The notes: generated by a model from the sequence alone, not told the origin. Positions 8,311 to 16,825 are shown, counted from the first letter of the stretch. The stretch: 64,000 nt of DNA from Desulforamulus hydrothermalis Lam5 = DSM 18033 (GCF_000315365.1 NZ_CAOS01000013.1:1-64000); one strand, 5' to 3'. Numbers and translations are program-made.

Positions 8311-8868
8311 ATGCAATTGACAGCCTTAAAACAAGATGTTATTACAGAACTGGCCGCTGTTTATAACCAAGTAAAAGATGAAGCAATAATGAATTTGGTG
8401 GAGGAAATTGTTCGGGCTAAGAGAGTGTTTATTTACGGACTGGGCCGGGAGCGATTAATGCTGCAGGCTTTTGCCATGCGACTTATGCACCTGGGGGTGC
8501 AGGTATATATGGTGGGCGATGTAACCACGCCCGGAATCAGTGAAGGGGACCTGTTTATTACCAGTTCCGGCACCGGCCACTTATCCACTGTGGCAGCTTT
8601 ACAAAGCATTGCCCAAAATGCCAAGGCGCGCATTGTTTTCATCACCGCTCACCCGGAAGCTCCGCTTCCCCGGGCTGCCGACGCCGTAATTAAGATTCCT
8701 GCTCAAACAATGAAAGACAGCAGCCAAAATAAAACCTCCCGGCAACCCATGGGCTCCCTTTTTGAACAGGCCCAACTGCTCTTGCTGGATACGGCAGTTA
8801 TCCTGTTACAAGAACGGTTGCAACAAAAGGACGAAGATATGGAAAAACGCCATACAAACCTTGAATAA
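8311..8868 (+). CDS. hxlB: 6-phospho-3-hexuloisomerase
   Basis: SIS-domain isomerase of 185 aa, the usual HxlB length. It interconverts D-arabino-3-hexulose-6-phosphate and fructose-6-phosphate in the ribulose monophosphate route. The phosphosugar-binding motif ITSSGTGHLSTV, the MRLMHLGVQVYMVGD segment, QPMGSLFEQ and the C-terminal HTNLE ending all resemble HxlB. AAAGGAGGGAAG precedes the ATG. Its usual partner HxlA (hexulose phosphate synthase) is not in the window. Placement at the end of a polyol operon suggests a role in hexulose-phosphate handling rather than formaldehyde fixation. Confidence 0.88.
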   Translation: MQLTALKQDVITELAAVYNQVKDEAIMNLVEEIVRAKRVFIYGLGRERLMLQAFAMRLMHLGVQVYMVGDVTTPGISEGDLFITSSGTGHLSTVAALQSIAQNAKARIVFITAHPEAPLPRAADAVIKIPAQTMKDSSQNKTSRQPMGSLFEQAQLLLLDTAVILLQERLQQKDEDMEKRHTNLE

Positions 8869-8906
8869 AATGTTTAAATTGCCAAAGTAGCTTAAACAAG
8901 AAATTT

Positions 8907-10136
8907 TTACAGCAAGGAAACAGCGCCGGTGATAATGCTTGCTGCCGTACAAACCCGGTTGCGCCCCTCGTTTTTTGCCCTGTACAGGGCCTGGTCTGCT
9001 TGCTCAATCAGGCTTTGCGGCGAACCAGACAGGGATGGAATGGTGGCGGCAACCCCTAGACTGACTGTAACATACTTGCTGCAGTGGGAACCAAGGTGGG
9101 GAATACAACGGTCTTCAATGCTCTGACGCAGAATTTCGGCCGCCGTGTACGCACTTTTTAAATCAGTATTCGGCAGCACCACGGCGAACTCCTCGCCGCC
9201 ATACCGGGCAACCAAACCGGCAGACTGGTGCAGAGAATCCCGGAGGCTGGCAGCCACTTGACGCAAGCAGGCGTCCCCGGCCTGGTGGCCGTAGGTGTCA
9301 TTATAATTCTTAAAATAGTCGATATCCACCATAATTACTGCCAGCCAGCTAAGTTCACCGGCAGCCTGCTGCCATCGGCGGTGGATAAATTCATCGAAAG
9401 ATCGCCGGTTTGCTATACCCGTTAATGCATCGTGGGTGGAAAGCTGTTGTAATTGAATATTGTAGTCGGACAACTGTTTTGCTTCCCGCCGGAGGAGTCG
9501 TATCATCGGGCGAAATATTAACAGGGCTTCTAAAGTTAACACCAATAGGGTTACAATCAAAACAGTTAACGCAAAATTCTGTATTTTGCGGTTGGCTTTC
9601 TCGCTTTCTGCCTGGTATTGGGATACCGCTTTATCAATTGTTTGCAGCAGTTCTCCTTGAGCGGCGGACAGGATATATTGGAGGCGGGGATTATTGTAAG
9701 ACAGGTTGTTGTTTGTTTCCTTTAACAAAGCGCGTGATGCGGCAATGAATGTCTGCATTTTTATGTCTAAACGGTCGGGTGGTTCAAAATATATAGCTCT
9801 CATTTGCGCTGAAAGATGACTTGGCAGGTGCCTGGCGGCATCGCCGTGAATTAGCCCTTGATGAGTTTTTTCCAATAAGGTGATGACTTCAGTTAGTTCC
9901 CGGCGAATTTTTTGCTGTTGCTCGGGGCGTTTGCTTTCAACCAACTGCAGGCTAAGCAGGGCAGCTTTTTGCGTCAGCATGCGCTGGCGGCCGCTTAGAT
10001 TTATAACGGCGGCACTGACTTCTTGCGTTTCAATTATTTGATATAAATTCAGATAACCCGCTGTTGCCAGCAAGGCAAGAGTTGTTAAGGCATAAAAGCA
10101 CTTTCTTTGCAGGTTTCTAACTGATGCCGGATTCAT
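8907..10136 (-). CDS. Membrane diguanylate cyclase with PilJ-like sensor
   Basis: Protein of 409 aa. A membrane segment near residues 13-33, an extracytoplasmic region with GRQRMLTQKAALLSLQL typical of PilJ/NIT-like sensor domains, a second membrane segment near 185-210, and a C-terminal GGDEF domain. The active site reads ARYGGEEFAVVLP, so it should make c-di-GMP from two GTP. The inhibitory I-site RxxD expected nine residues before GGEEF is replaced by QSAG, so product inhibition may be absent. It converges on hxlB. The window also has a c-di-GMP riboswitch and pilus ATPases with putative c-di-GMP-binding domains, which makes a shared signalling role attractive. Confidence 0.88.
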   Translation of the reverse strand: MNPASVRNLQRKCFYALTTLALLATAGYLNLYQIIETQEVSAAVINLSGRQRMLTQKAALLSLQLVESKRPEQQQKIRRELTEVITLLEKTHQGLIHGDAARHLPSHLSAQMRAIYFEPPDRLDIKMQTFIAASRALLKETNNNLSYNNPRLQYILSAAQGELLQTIDKAVSQYQAESEKANRKIQNFALTVLIVTLLVLTLEALLIFRPMIRLLRREAKQLSDYNIQLQQLSTHDALTGIANRRSFDEFIHRRWQQAAGELSWLAVIMVDIDYFKNYNDTYGHQAGDACLRQVAASLRDSLHQSAGLVARYGGEEFAVVLPNTDLKSAYTAAEILRQSIEDRCIPHLGSHCSKYVTVSLGVAATIPSLSGSPQSLIEQADQALYRAKNEGRNRVCTAASIITGAVSLL

Positions 10137-10301
10137 AAAATTACCTTTCTTTTCTATTGGTCAGTAAAATGTTCAGCGAACGGTCTGCCTTTTATTTTAA
10201 CAGTGAGAATCATTGCTTGTATTTAATACGACAAAATGAATTAACTTCCTTCCGGCACATGCGAAAAGTATATTGGCAGCCAGGAGAACAGACGGCTAAA
10301 A

Positions 10302-10345
10302 GCAAGCAGCGCCTGAGAATCTTATGACTCCCAGGCGCTGCTTGC
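10302..10345 (-). terminator. Intrinsic terminator of threonine operon
   Basis: Perfect 14-bp inverted repeat, GCAAGCAGCGCCTG and CAGGCGCTGCTTGC, with a 16-nt loop, three bases beyond the threonine ammonia-lyase stop. Read on the minus strand it is followed by TTTT. This is a strong terminator for the minus-strand operon. Confidence 0.85.
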
Positions 10346-10347
10346 AA

Positions 10348-11559
10348 TTAAGAACGGCTGATGCGATAACCTTTTCTTACCAGTTCGCTGATAATGTTAT
10401 GCAAGTGGTCCATATCTTGGGTTTCCAGCACCAGGTCAACCCGTGCTTGGCCCAGTTCTACTTCCGAACGAATCCTGTTATGGTGGACCTCAACCACATT
10501 GGCAGACAGATCGGAAACCGTTTTAAGCAGCCGCTGCAGTTGGCCCGGCTTATCCGGGATAATGGTGGTAAGCTCTGTTTTGCGGCCGGCTTTGGCCAGA
10601 CCTTTATCAACTATGCGGGAAAGCATGTTGACATCAATGTTACCGCCGCTGATGACAGCTACTACCTTTTGTCCCGGTAAATTAACTTTGCCGTTTAAAA
10701 GAGCTGCCACCGGGGTGGCACCCGCACCTTCGGCAATCAGTTTGCACCGTTCCAAAAGTACTAAAATGGCATTTGCAATTTCTCCTTCGTCAACCACGAC
10801 AAAGTCATCGACAAATTCCTTAACTATGTCATAAGTAAGTTGACCGGGAGTCTTAACCGCAATACCGTCAGCAATAGTGGCGGCATTGGCCAGGGTGACC
10901 ACCTGGCGGGATTTAATGGATTCCCTCATGGAAGCCGCATTGCAAGGTTCAACGCCGATAACTTTAATACTCGGGTTGACAGCCTTAGCTGCCAAAGCAA
11001 TCCCTGCAATAATGCCGCCGCCGCCAATGGGCACGATAATGGCATCAGCGTCCGGCAGGTCGTCCAGAATTTCTAATCCGATGGCACCTTGGCCGGCAAT
11101 AACGTAAGGATCGTTAAAGGGATGGACAAAGGTAGCGCCGGTCTCCCGTTGAATTTCCATTGCTTTGGCATAAGCGTCATCGTACACATTGCCGTGCAGC
11201 ACCACCTCAGCACCGTAGTTTCTGGTGGCGGTTATTTTAGCCAGAGGGGCACTGGTAGGCATAACGATGGTGGACTTGATGCCGTAAGTTGAAGCCGCCA
11301 GGGCAACGCCCTGGGCGTGATTGCCTGCTGAGGAGGCAATCACGCCGGCACGTTTTTCTGTTTCGGACAGGTGGCACATTTTGTTAAAGGCACCGCGAAT
11401 TTTAAAAGAACCGGTTTTTTGCAGGTTTTCCAGTTTAAGATAGACATCGCTGCCGGAAATTTCGCTGAGGGTGGTATTGGGCACCAAATCAGTACGGTGA
11501 ATGACGCCCTTCAGACACTGCCGGGCAGCTTTTATATCCTCTAAAGAAATTTTAGACAT
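10348..11559 (-). CDS. ilvA: Threonine ammonia-lyase
   Basis: PLP-dependent threonine (and serine) deaminase, 403 aa, producing 2-oxobutanoate and ammonia. The PLP lysine is in LQKTGSFKIRGAFNKM, the phosphate-binding glycine loop is VPIGGGGIIAGIALA, and an ACT domain occupies about residues 330-403. It is the short form with one ACT domain. The start overlaps the symporter stop by one base (TAATG), so the two are coupled. With the amino-acid symporter and YheO-type regulator upstream, a catabolic role is more likely than isoleucine synthesis; tdcB would be an equally defensible symbol. Confidence 0.88.
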   Translation of the reverse strand: MSKISLEDIKAARQCLKGVIHRTDLVPNTTLSEISGSDVYLKLENLQKTGSFKIRGAFNKMCHLSETEKRAGVIASSAGNHAQGVALAASTYGIKSTIVMPTSAPLAKITATRNYGAEVVLHGNVYDDAYAKAMEIQRETGATFVHPFNDPYVIAGQGAIGLEILDDLPDADAIIVPIGGGGIIAGIALAAKAVNPSIKVIGVEPCNAASMRESIKSRQVVTLANAATIADGIAVKTPGQLTYDIVKEFVDDFVVVDEGEIANAILVLLERCKLIAEGAGATPVAALLNGKVNLPGQKVVAVISGGNIDVNMLSRIVDKGLAKAGRKTELTTIIPDKPGQLQRLLKTVSDLSANVVEVHHNRIRSEVELGQARVDLVLETQDMDHLHNIISELVRKGYRISRS

Positions 11560-12764
11560 TATGCTTCACCGCCAACCGCACTGGTTACAGCAGCACCGCT
11601 GCCTTTGGCAAATTTATCTGCCAGCAGGGCGATGGCACCGTCACCGGTAACGTTGCAGGCGGTACCGAAGCTGTCCTGGGTAAGGTACAGGGCAATCATC
11701 AGACCCAGTTGTGCTTCGTTAAAGCCCAGCATGGATTGCAGCAGGCCCAGGGCTGCCATTACGGCGCCGCCGGGAACGCCGGGAGCAGCCACCATGGTTA
11801 CACCCAGCATCAGGATGAAGGGAAACATCATGTTAAAACTGGTGGTGCCACCTGACATTAAGATAACTGCCATAGAGCACATGGTCAGCGTAATGGTGCT
11901 GCCGGACAGGTGGATGGTGGCACACAGCGGGATGGCAAAGTCAGCCACGCCTTCAGAAATGCCGTTTTTCTTAGCGCTGCGCAGCGTTACCGGAATAGTG
12001 GCTGCGGAAGACTGGGTACCGATGGCAGTCAAGTATGCCGGCAGCATGTTTTTCAAAGCGGTAATGGGGTTCTTTCCGGCCACGGTGCCGGCAATGGTGT
12101 ATTGAAGCAAAATAATGGCAATGTGGCACATAATAACGATGGCAAATACCGAACCAAACACCTTCATGATTTTCACAACCTCGCCGGCGTAGGTCATGTT
12201 GGCAAAAATACCGGCAATGTGAATGGGCAACAAGGGGATAATAACGCTTTGGATAACCTTCTCAATAATTTCCTGGAAATCTTTGGTTACCTGATACATG
12301 GATTTGTTTTTAATGGCGGCCATACCCAGACCAAACAGGAATGCAGTAATCAGGGCGGTCATAACACCCATGATGGGGGGCATGTCTACCTGGAAGAAAC
12401 CTTTAACCAGTGCTTCTTCAGGGTTGGAAGCATGTCCGCCGGCAGCGGTGACAATTTTAGGCAACAGGCCGGTACCAACCAGAAATGCAAAAGTACCTGC
12501 GATAATAGTCGAGACATAAGCCAGCAGAGTGGTTATACCCAGCAGGCGGCCGGCACCTTTGCCCAGTTCGGCAATACCGGGAGCCACAAAGCCGATAATA
12601 ATCAGGGGAATCACATAAGACAAGAAACCGCCGAAGATACCGTTAAAGGTAGCCAGCAGGCGAACAAAGAAATCAAACTGCAAAAATTCTTTGGAAACAT
12701 AACCTACAATAATACCTAAAGCTAGACCGATGATTAATCTGGTTAATAAGCCAACTTTCTTCAC
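11559..12764 (-). CDS. Dicarboxylate/amino acid:cation symporter
   Basis: Membrane transporter of 401 aa in the sodium:dicarboxylate symporter (DAACS) family. Multiple hydrophobic helices, the serine-rich re-entrant hairpin SSAATIPVTLRSAKKNGI near residue 255 and the conserved segment around QDSFGTACNVTGDGA near 365. Being co-transcribed with threonine ammonia-lyase, it probably imports threonine or serine, as SstT-like members do. The substrate is inferred from the operon. Confidence 0.88.
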   Translation of the reverse strand: MKKVGLLTRLIIGLALGIIVGYVSKEFLQFDFFVRLLATFNGIFGGFLSYVIPLIIIGFVAPGIAELGKGAGRLLGITTLLAYVSTIIAGTFAFLVGTGLLPKIVTAAGGHASNPEEALVKGFFQVDMPPIMGVMTALITAFLFGLGMAAIKNKSMYQVTKDFQEIIEKVIQSVIIPLLPIHIAGIFANMTYAGEVVKIMKVFGSVFAIVIMCHIAIILLQYTIAGTVAGKNPITALKNMLPAYLTAIGTQSSAATIPVTLRSAKKNGISEGVADFAIPLCATIHLSGSTITLTMCSMAVILMSGGTTSFNMMFPFILMLGVTMVAAPGVPGGAVMAALGLLQSMLGFNEAQLGLMIALYLTQDSFGTACNVTGDGAIALLADKFAKGSGAAVTSAVGGEA

Positions 12765-12843
12765 GCCAATAACCCTCTCTTTCCGTTAATAATTATTTTA
12801 GTCATGGGTCCTGGAAGGTTTTGTTTGCCTAATTCCCCCTTTG

Positions 12844-12867
12844 CTTAATAATTAGTTAATTATTAAG
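12844..12867. promoter_or_regulatory. 11-bp palindrome between regulator and symporter genes
   Basis: CTTAATAATTA and TAATTATTAAG form a perfect inverted repeat with a 2-nt centre in the 111-bp gap upstream of the symporter. Its AT-rich symmetry suits a regulator binding site or a weak hairpin. The YheO-like protein encoded next door is the obvious candidate to bind it. Confidence 0.4.
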
Positions 12868-12875
12868 TTGTTAAG

Positions 12876-13571
12876 TTATTTGGTTATAAAGTTTAGCCCC
12901 TCTGTGGAGCGGACCTTTTGCAAATAGTTGTAAACAGTGTATTTTGACACTCCCAGCACCGTTGCAATGTAGTCTACGGCACCTTTAATTAAAAAAGCGC
13001 CTTTTTGTTCCAGGGTTGCCACAAACTTGATTTTTTCTTCCATCGACATGGTGGCAGGCGGTTTGCCGACGATTTCTGACGCCTGAGCCACCAGTACATC
13101 TATGGTCTCATGCACGGTAGAAGCAAAGGTTTCCTTCTTTTCATCTTCTCCCTGGTAAGTCAGGTTAATTAAATCCCCCACAGTGGCCTGCATGTGCTGG
13201 AAGTCTGTGATGTCAAAGTTTATACAAAGAGCGCCGATAATTTTGCCGGCACCGTTGCGAATAAAAGTGGTAGAGGATTTTAAGATGCGACCTTCTTTAG
13301 TAATGCTTTTGTAGCCCACCATATCCCGCGCCCTGTCTCCTTCCTGATGCAGCACTTTCACCACCAGATCCGTGATAGGGGCGCCGGGTTGCCGGTGTGT
13401 GATGTCTCCGGCAATATAAATCAGGGATTTGTCCAGGTTGGACAAATCATGGACAGCCACCTCGCAGTTTTTACCAAAATTTTGCGCAATAGTGTCGGCT
13501 ATCCGAATCAAATTGGTAAAAATAATATCATTTTTTTCTTTGTCTGATTTTACTGTTTTTGTACCAGACAT
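12876..13571 (-). CDS. YheO/DauR-type transcriptional regulator
   Basis: Regulator of 231 aa with a YheO-like PAS domain over about residues 20-135 (motifs VAVHDLSNLDKSLIYIAGD and GALCINFDIT) and a C-terminal helix-turn-helix around YIATVLGVSKYTVYNYLQKV. The family senses small molecules and controls amino-acid catabolism; DauR represses D-arginine use. It is encoded upstream of, and in the same direction as, the symporter and threonine deaminase, so it probably controls them. A repeated TTACAA motif in its own promoter region suggests autoregulation. Confidence 0.85.
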   Translation of the reverse strand: MSGTKTVKSDKEKNDIIFTNLIRIADTIAQNFGKNCEVAVHDLSNLDKSLIYIAGDITHRQPGAPITDLVVKVLHQEGDRARDMVGYKSITKEGRILKSSTTFIRNGAGKIIGALCINFDITDFQHMQATVGDLINLTYQGEDEKKETFASTVHETIDVLVAQASEIVGKPPATMSMEEKIKFVATLEQKGAFLIKGAVDYIATVLGVSKYTVYNYLQKVRSTEGLNFITK

Positions 13572-13653
13572 TTTTTCATCACCGCTTTGCTTGGAAACTT
13601 AAATAGAAAAACTATTTTTGAATTTTGCCTTACAGCGTCTTACCAATGACATA

Positions 13654-13679
13654 TTACAATCTTGTTGTAAGAATTACAA
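13654..13679. promoter_or_regulatory. TTACAA/TTGTAA operator-like array
   Basis: TTACAA, 5 bases, TTGTAA, 3 bases, TTACAA: three half-sites alternate in orientation about 85 bp upstream of the YheO-type regulator gene. The symmetry suggests a dimer-binding operator. The binding protein is not proven. Confidence 0.4.
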
Positions 13680-13868
13680 TAATTTTTTAATAAATAGTCC
13701 AAGTAAATAAATGGAAAAAAATACAAGTGTGCTTGCAGAGAGGACTTAAAGGTATATAGTAGGCTTTTTCCCTAATATACGGTAAGTATTTGTATGCTGG
13801 AGGAGGACATTTGGATTTTTAGTGACGCATTCACATTATATTGAAGTATTGGTGTTAAGTTGCAAATC

Positions 13869-13907
13869 ATTGACAGGTGGTCAATCAACCAGTAATTCTG
13901 GTATAAT
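13869..13907 (+). promoter_or_regulatory. Extended -10 promoter with operator palindromes
   Basis: TATAAT at 13902-13907 is preceded by TG at 13899-13900, an extended -10 element about 80 bases before the LUD-domain gene. No good -35 lies 17 bp upstream. ATTGAC-5-GTCAAT (13869-13885) is a perfect inverted repeat just upstream, and CCAG-5-CTGG overlaps the spacer, so an activator or repressor may act here. The rest of the 13572-13987 gap shows only AT-rich DNA and the TTACAA array. Confidence 0.55.
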
Positions 13908-13987
13908 AAATTTTGCTATAAAAATATTTTTAATTGGCCATGAAATAACATAGGCTGGTCAATGTAATTGTTGACGGAGGGGAGAAA

Positions 13988-14629
13988 ATGAGTATTGATC
14001 AATGGCATAAAGATGTGATAGGACAAAGGGTAGTTCAAGCATTAAAGAAGAACCAGTTTGATGCTGCTTATTTCCCTACCCGGGAAACAGCCGTTCAGCA
14101 TGTGTTGAGTTTTATTGCGGCGGGTGCCCAGGTGGGTTTTGGCGGTTCCGTAACTTTGACAAAAGATTTAAATTTAGTGGAACTGGTTAAAGCTAAGGGG
14201 GCAGAACTTCTTGTTCACGGCGATCCAAAGCTCTCACCGGAAGAAAAAATGGAAGTAATGCGCAAGCAGCAGGTTTGTGATGTTTTTTTAACAGGGACCA
14301 ATGCTATTACTATGGATGGCTATTTGGTGAATATTGACGGTGTTGGCAACCGGGTGGCCGCCCTGACCTTCGGACCTAAAAAAGTTATTGTGGTGGTAGG
14401 AATTAACAAAATTTGCCAAGATGTTAATGCCGCTTTTGAACGGTTGAAAACCATTGTTTCGCCCAAAAATAATAAAAGGTTGGATTATACCAACCCTTGT
14501 ACAGTAACCGGTGTATGCGCCGATTGTCAAAGTTCCACCAGAATCTGCAGAATCTACTCGGTAATTAAAAAGAAACCTATGCTTTCCGATATAACAGTGG
14601 TAATTATCGGCGAAGAGCTTGGTTATTGA
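13988..14629 (+). CDS. LUD-domain protein, lactate utilization type
   Basis: Protein of 213 aa with the LUD (LutC/YkgG, DUF162) fold. GAQVGFGGSVTLTKDLNLVE and VFLTGTNAITMDGYLVNID are typical of the stand-alone clostridial members. Family members in LutABC support L-lactate oxidation, but no LutA or LutB is adjacent, so the physiological role here is open. Four cysteines near the C-terminus (CTVTGVCADCQSSTRIC) could bind a metal or iron-sulfur cluster. The ATG follows GGAGGGGAG, and an intrinsic terminator follows the gene, so it is monocistronic. Confidence 0.8.
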   Translation: MSIDQWHKDVIGQRVVQALKKNQFDAAYFPTRETAVQHVLSFIAAGAQVGFGGSVTLTKDLNLVELVKAKGAELLVHGDPKLSPEEKMEVMRKQQVCDVFLTGTNAITMDGYLVNIDGVGNRVAALTFGPKKVIVVVGINKICQDVNAAFERLKTIVSPKNNKRLDYTNPCTVTGVCADCQSSTRICRIYSVIKKKPMLSDITVVIIGEELGY

Positions 14630-14651
14630 TATTTAATATTTAATTAATATA

Positions 14652-14686
14652 AGGGTGTCCCTCAAGATTTAGGGAACACCCTTTTT
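14652..14686 (+). terminator. Intrinsic terminator after LUD gene
   Basis: AGGGTGTCCCT and AGGGAACACCCT pair across an 8-nt loop with one internal mismatch and lead directly into TTTTTC. It ends the LUD-domain transcript. Confidence 0.85.
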
Positions 14687-14785
14687 CTTAGATACAATCC
14701 ATAGCTGCCGAGTGCAAGGTTTGGCCTTGCGGACGTTCTGGGCAAGCCAGACCCGCGCGGCCCTAATTCAACCAAAGTTGATCTG

Positions 14786-15181
14786 TCAGCCCAAATCAAG
14801 AAAAGCATTCACATCAAATTTTACTGTCTTGTGCTTGCCTGCGGCCGGTTCGTTTGCTTGCGGCAAGGAGTTAGCCGGGGTATCGGTTGGTGTTCTTAAT
14901 TCATTTAGCGTTTGTTGTGGCTCGACAGGCACAGTAAGCTGCCCGGCTGAATTTGTTAATTCCTTGATCTCCTGTACAGCAATATATATTTCATCAATAA
15001 GTTTTATTTTGGCAGCTAAAAATTCCAGTTTTTCATTTATTTGAATCAGGTGGTTTTCTAACTGCTTAATGTTAGCATAATGATAAATTCCCTGCTCGCC
15101 TTTTGATATTTCTAACGGCCCGGCAGCCTGGTTATCTGACGGTTTTATTACCGACCGGCGGGTTTTAAACGTATCTGCCAT
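14786..15181 (-). CDS. Small coiled-coil protein downstream of ParM-like gene
   Basis: Unrecognised 131-aa protein. A basic N-terminus (ADTFKTRRSVIK), a predicted coiled coil at about residues 38-75 and a Pro/Thr-rich acidic tail ending KFDVNAFLDLG. It starts 24 bases after the ParM-like gene on the same strand. ParM actins usually share an operon with a small DNA-binding adaptor (ParR), so this could be the adaptor, though no ribbon-helix-helix is obvious. Function is unknown. Confidence 0.65.
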   Translation of the reverse strand: MADTFKTRRSVIKPSDNQAAGPLEISKGEQGIYHYANIKQLENHLIQINEKLEFLAAKIKLIDEIYIAVQEIKELTNSAGQLTVPVEPQQTLNELRTPTDTPANSLPQANEPAAGKHKTVKFDVNAFLDLG

Positions 15182-15205
15182 AAAATCAGCCTCCTGGCAG
15201 CGCTG

Positions 15206-16165
15206 TTACACAATAGATAGGAAACCTTGGGCATTTGCCCATTGGGGTTCCGGGAGGCTGATGGCTCCCCTGAAAAACTCTGTTAACGGTAGTGCCACGG
15301 CCCCGCCGCCGGCCAGGTAGACTCTGCTCAGAAAGCTGAACCTTTCGCCCAGAGCGGCTTGTACCTGGTCAAAGACAGATCTGGCTACGCTTTCTTTAAT
15401 ATTTTGAATAATCGGTCGAAAATCATATTCCTTACCGTTGAATACCACCTGACCGTTGCCCCGGACAATTTCAATCACCCGTACCGGTGATATGGGGGAG
15501 CCGGTCAGGGCCTGAAACTCTGCCGCAAAGGCATCATATACATTGCCCACCGCAGTTTCCAATGAGCCGCACAGACTGGCAATAGGTCTTACCATGTCAT
15601 TAACAATTTCAGCTGTTACATAATCAGTGGTTTTTTGGCCCACATCAATTAACAAAACAGTTCCGGAATTTGTTAATAAAGGTGCCTTTAATAATGCCCC
15701 TGCCCCCTGGGGGTAGATAATAACCTTGCCAAAGCTAATTCGCTTCGGCTCGCCGCTGCCGGTAGCCACATCTGCTTCCAGCTGTTCCAGATGCTTTTTT
15801 AATTCTTCTTTTTGTGCTTTGTAATAGGCTATGGGTAAACCTGCCACCAGGGTGGCTTGGGGTTCTGCGCCCAACAGCTTGGCCACCGTTAAGACTAAAA
15901 TATCATGGTTTGGATGCCTGTGTTTTTCACGGTCGGTGGTAAAGGTAGCCCCTTGTCCCTCTTTAATGGCTAATTCGCCTACAAAGTACTTTTGGACCGG
16001 CCCACCGGGTTTTTGTATGGACACTGCATAGCCTGTTTTTTGGGCAAAGTCAGACAAGGATAACTCCCTGGCCGGGGCAACTACCGAAGGAATGACAATC
16101 CGTCCCTGGTGCGAAACTGCCTTAACATGAGAGTATCCTACATCTATGGCGATTACATTACTCAA
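15206..16165 (-). CDS. ParM/StbA-like actin ATPase
   Basis: Actin-fold protein of 319 aa related to plasmid-segregation ParM/StbA. Phosphate-1 motif VIAIDVGYSHVKAV, phosphate-2 motif LLIDVGQKTTDYV and adenosine motif VYLAGGGAVALPL are all present. The TTG at 16165 is chosen because AAAGGGGGCC lies at the right distance and the actin fold begins at once; an in-frame start at 16216 would add 17 unrelated residues. Such filaments push plasmid copies apart. Finding one beside the left junction of the sigK element hints at an older plasmid-derived neighbourhood, but it lies outside the element as defined by the junctions. Confidence 0.8.
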   Translation of the reverse strand: MSNVIAIDVGYSHVKAVSHQGRIVIPSVVAPARELSLSDFAQKTGYAVSIQKPGGPVQKYFVGELAIKEGQGATFTTDREKHRHPNHDILVLTVAKLLGAEPQATLVAGLPIAYYKAQKEELKKHLEQLEADVATGSGEPKRISFGKVIIYPQGAGALLKAPLLTNSGTVLLIDVGQKTTDYVTAEIVNDMVRPIASLCGSLETAVGNVYDAFAAEFQALTGSPISPVRVIEIVRGNGQVVFNGKEYDFRPIIQNIKESVARSVFDQVQAALGERFSFLSRVYLAGGGAVALPLTEFFRGAISLPEPQWANAQGFLSIV

Positions 16166-16392
16166 ACCAAGGCCCCCTTTAATAAAACTTATGCAAGCAT
16201 AATCTGCCGGTAACACGCTGCTTGTAAATTAATTTAGAGTTCTATAGAAAGCACAGTAATCCTTCACAGATCAACTTTAATGTTTCACAAAAAGCAACTG
16301 TTTAAACAGGCCAACAGCATTGCAACTGCGTCTGTTTCAGCCGACAGACAGAAAAACACACGCAAGGTTTATTAACACACAGAGGCTGCCGT

Positions 16393-16759
16393 TCACTGGC
16401 AACCTTCTGTAGTAAATTCTTTAGTCAGCTTATTCAACGCTCTTTTTTCAATCCGGGAAACATACGAGCGGGATATGCCCAGAGTGCGAGCGATTTCCCG
16501 CTGGGTTTTACGAGCTGTGGTGCCGAGGCCGAAACGCATTTCCAACACTTTTTTTTCCCGGTTGGTCAGGCGACGCACCTTTTCCATCAGGTGTTTTTTT
16601 TCAAAAGTATTTTCAACCATGTCAGACACCACTTCCGGGTCGGTACCCAATATATCTATCAGGCTTATTTCATTACCTTCTTTATCCACGCCAATAGGGT
16701 CATACAGGGAGACTTCTGCTTTTACTTTTTTGATAAACCTCAAGTGCATCAGAATTTCA
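16393..16759 (-). CDS. sigK: sigK 3' part (sigma-K regions 3-4), interrupted gene
   Basis: Carboxy-terminal half of the late mother-cell sporulation sigma factor. The open frame from ATG 16749 encodes 118 aa. [19 protein letters not shown] is highly characteristic of SigK, and region 4.2 reads [20 protein letters not shown]. In-frame codons upstream of that ATG (GAA ATT CTG) continue the SigK sequence to the TGAAAT core at 16754-16759, where homology stops. The fragment has no ribosome binding site, so it should be expressed only after excision joins it to the 5' part at 31.5 kb. Confidence 0.93.
16754..16759 (-). repeat. Left attachment core of the sigK element
   Basis: TGAAAT on the minus strand, within ATTGAAATTCTGATGC. 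It is shared with the right junction. The flanking bases toward the chromosome encode SigK residues E-I-L-M-H-L; those toward the element do not (an in-frame TAA lies close by). Confidence 0.85.
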
Positions 16760-16781
16760 ATTTAACTGACTAGTAAATAGC

Positions 16782-16816
16782 AAGCCCCCTTTGGACATGC
16801 TTATCAAAGGAGGCTT
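16782..16816 (+). promoter_or_regulatory. Hairpin masking the rep ribosome binding site
   Basis: AAGCCCCCTTTG (16782-16793) pairs with CAAAGGAGGCTT (16805-16816) at 11 of 12 positions. The right arm contains the AAAGGAGG ribosome binding site of the replication gene that starts at 16826. Folding would hide this site, which suggests translational control of the initiator or of copy number. Confidence 0.5.
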
Positions 16817-16825
16817 TTATACAAA

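Noticed and set aside
14691-14785. tRNA or small RNA in the gap after the LUD terminator
   Set aside because: No cloverleaf or conserved RNA word could be built.
16166-16216. Longer ParM-like start at 16216
   Set aside because: TTG 16165 has a strong ribosome binding site and begins directly at the actin fold.
16260-16392. Terminator or operator between sigK 3' part and the ParM-like gene
   Set aside because: Only the short palindrome CTGTTTAAACAG and weak repeats; no U-run, not enough to call.
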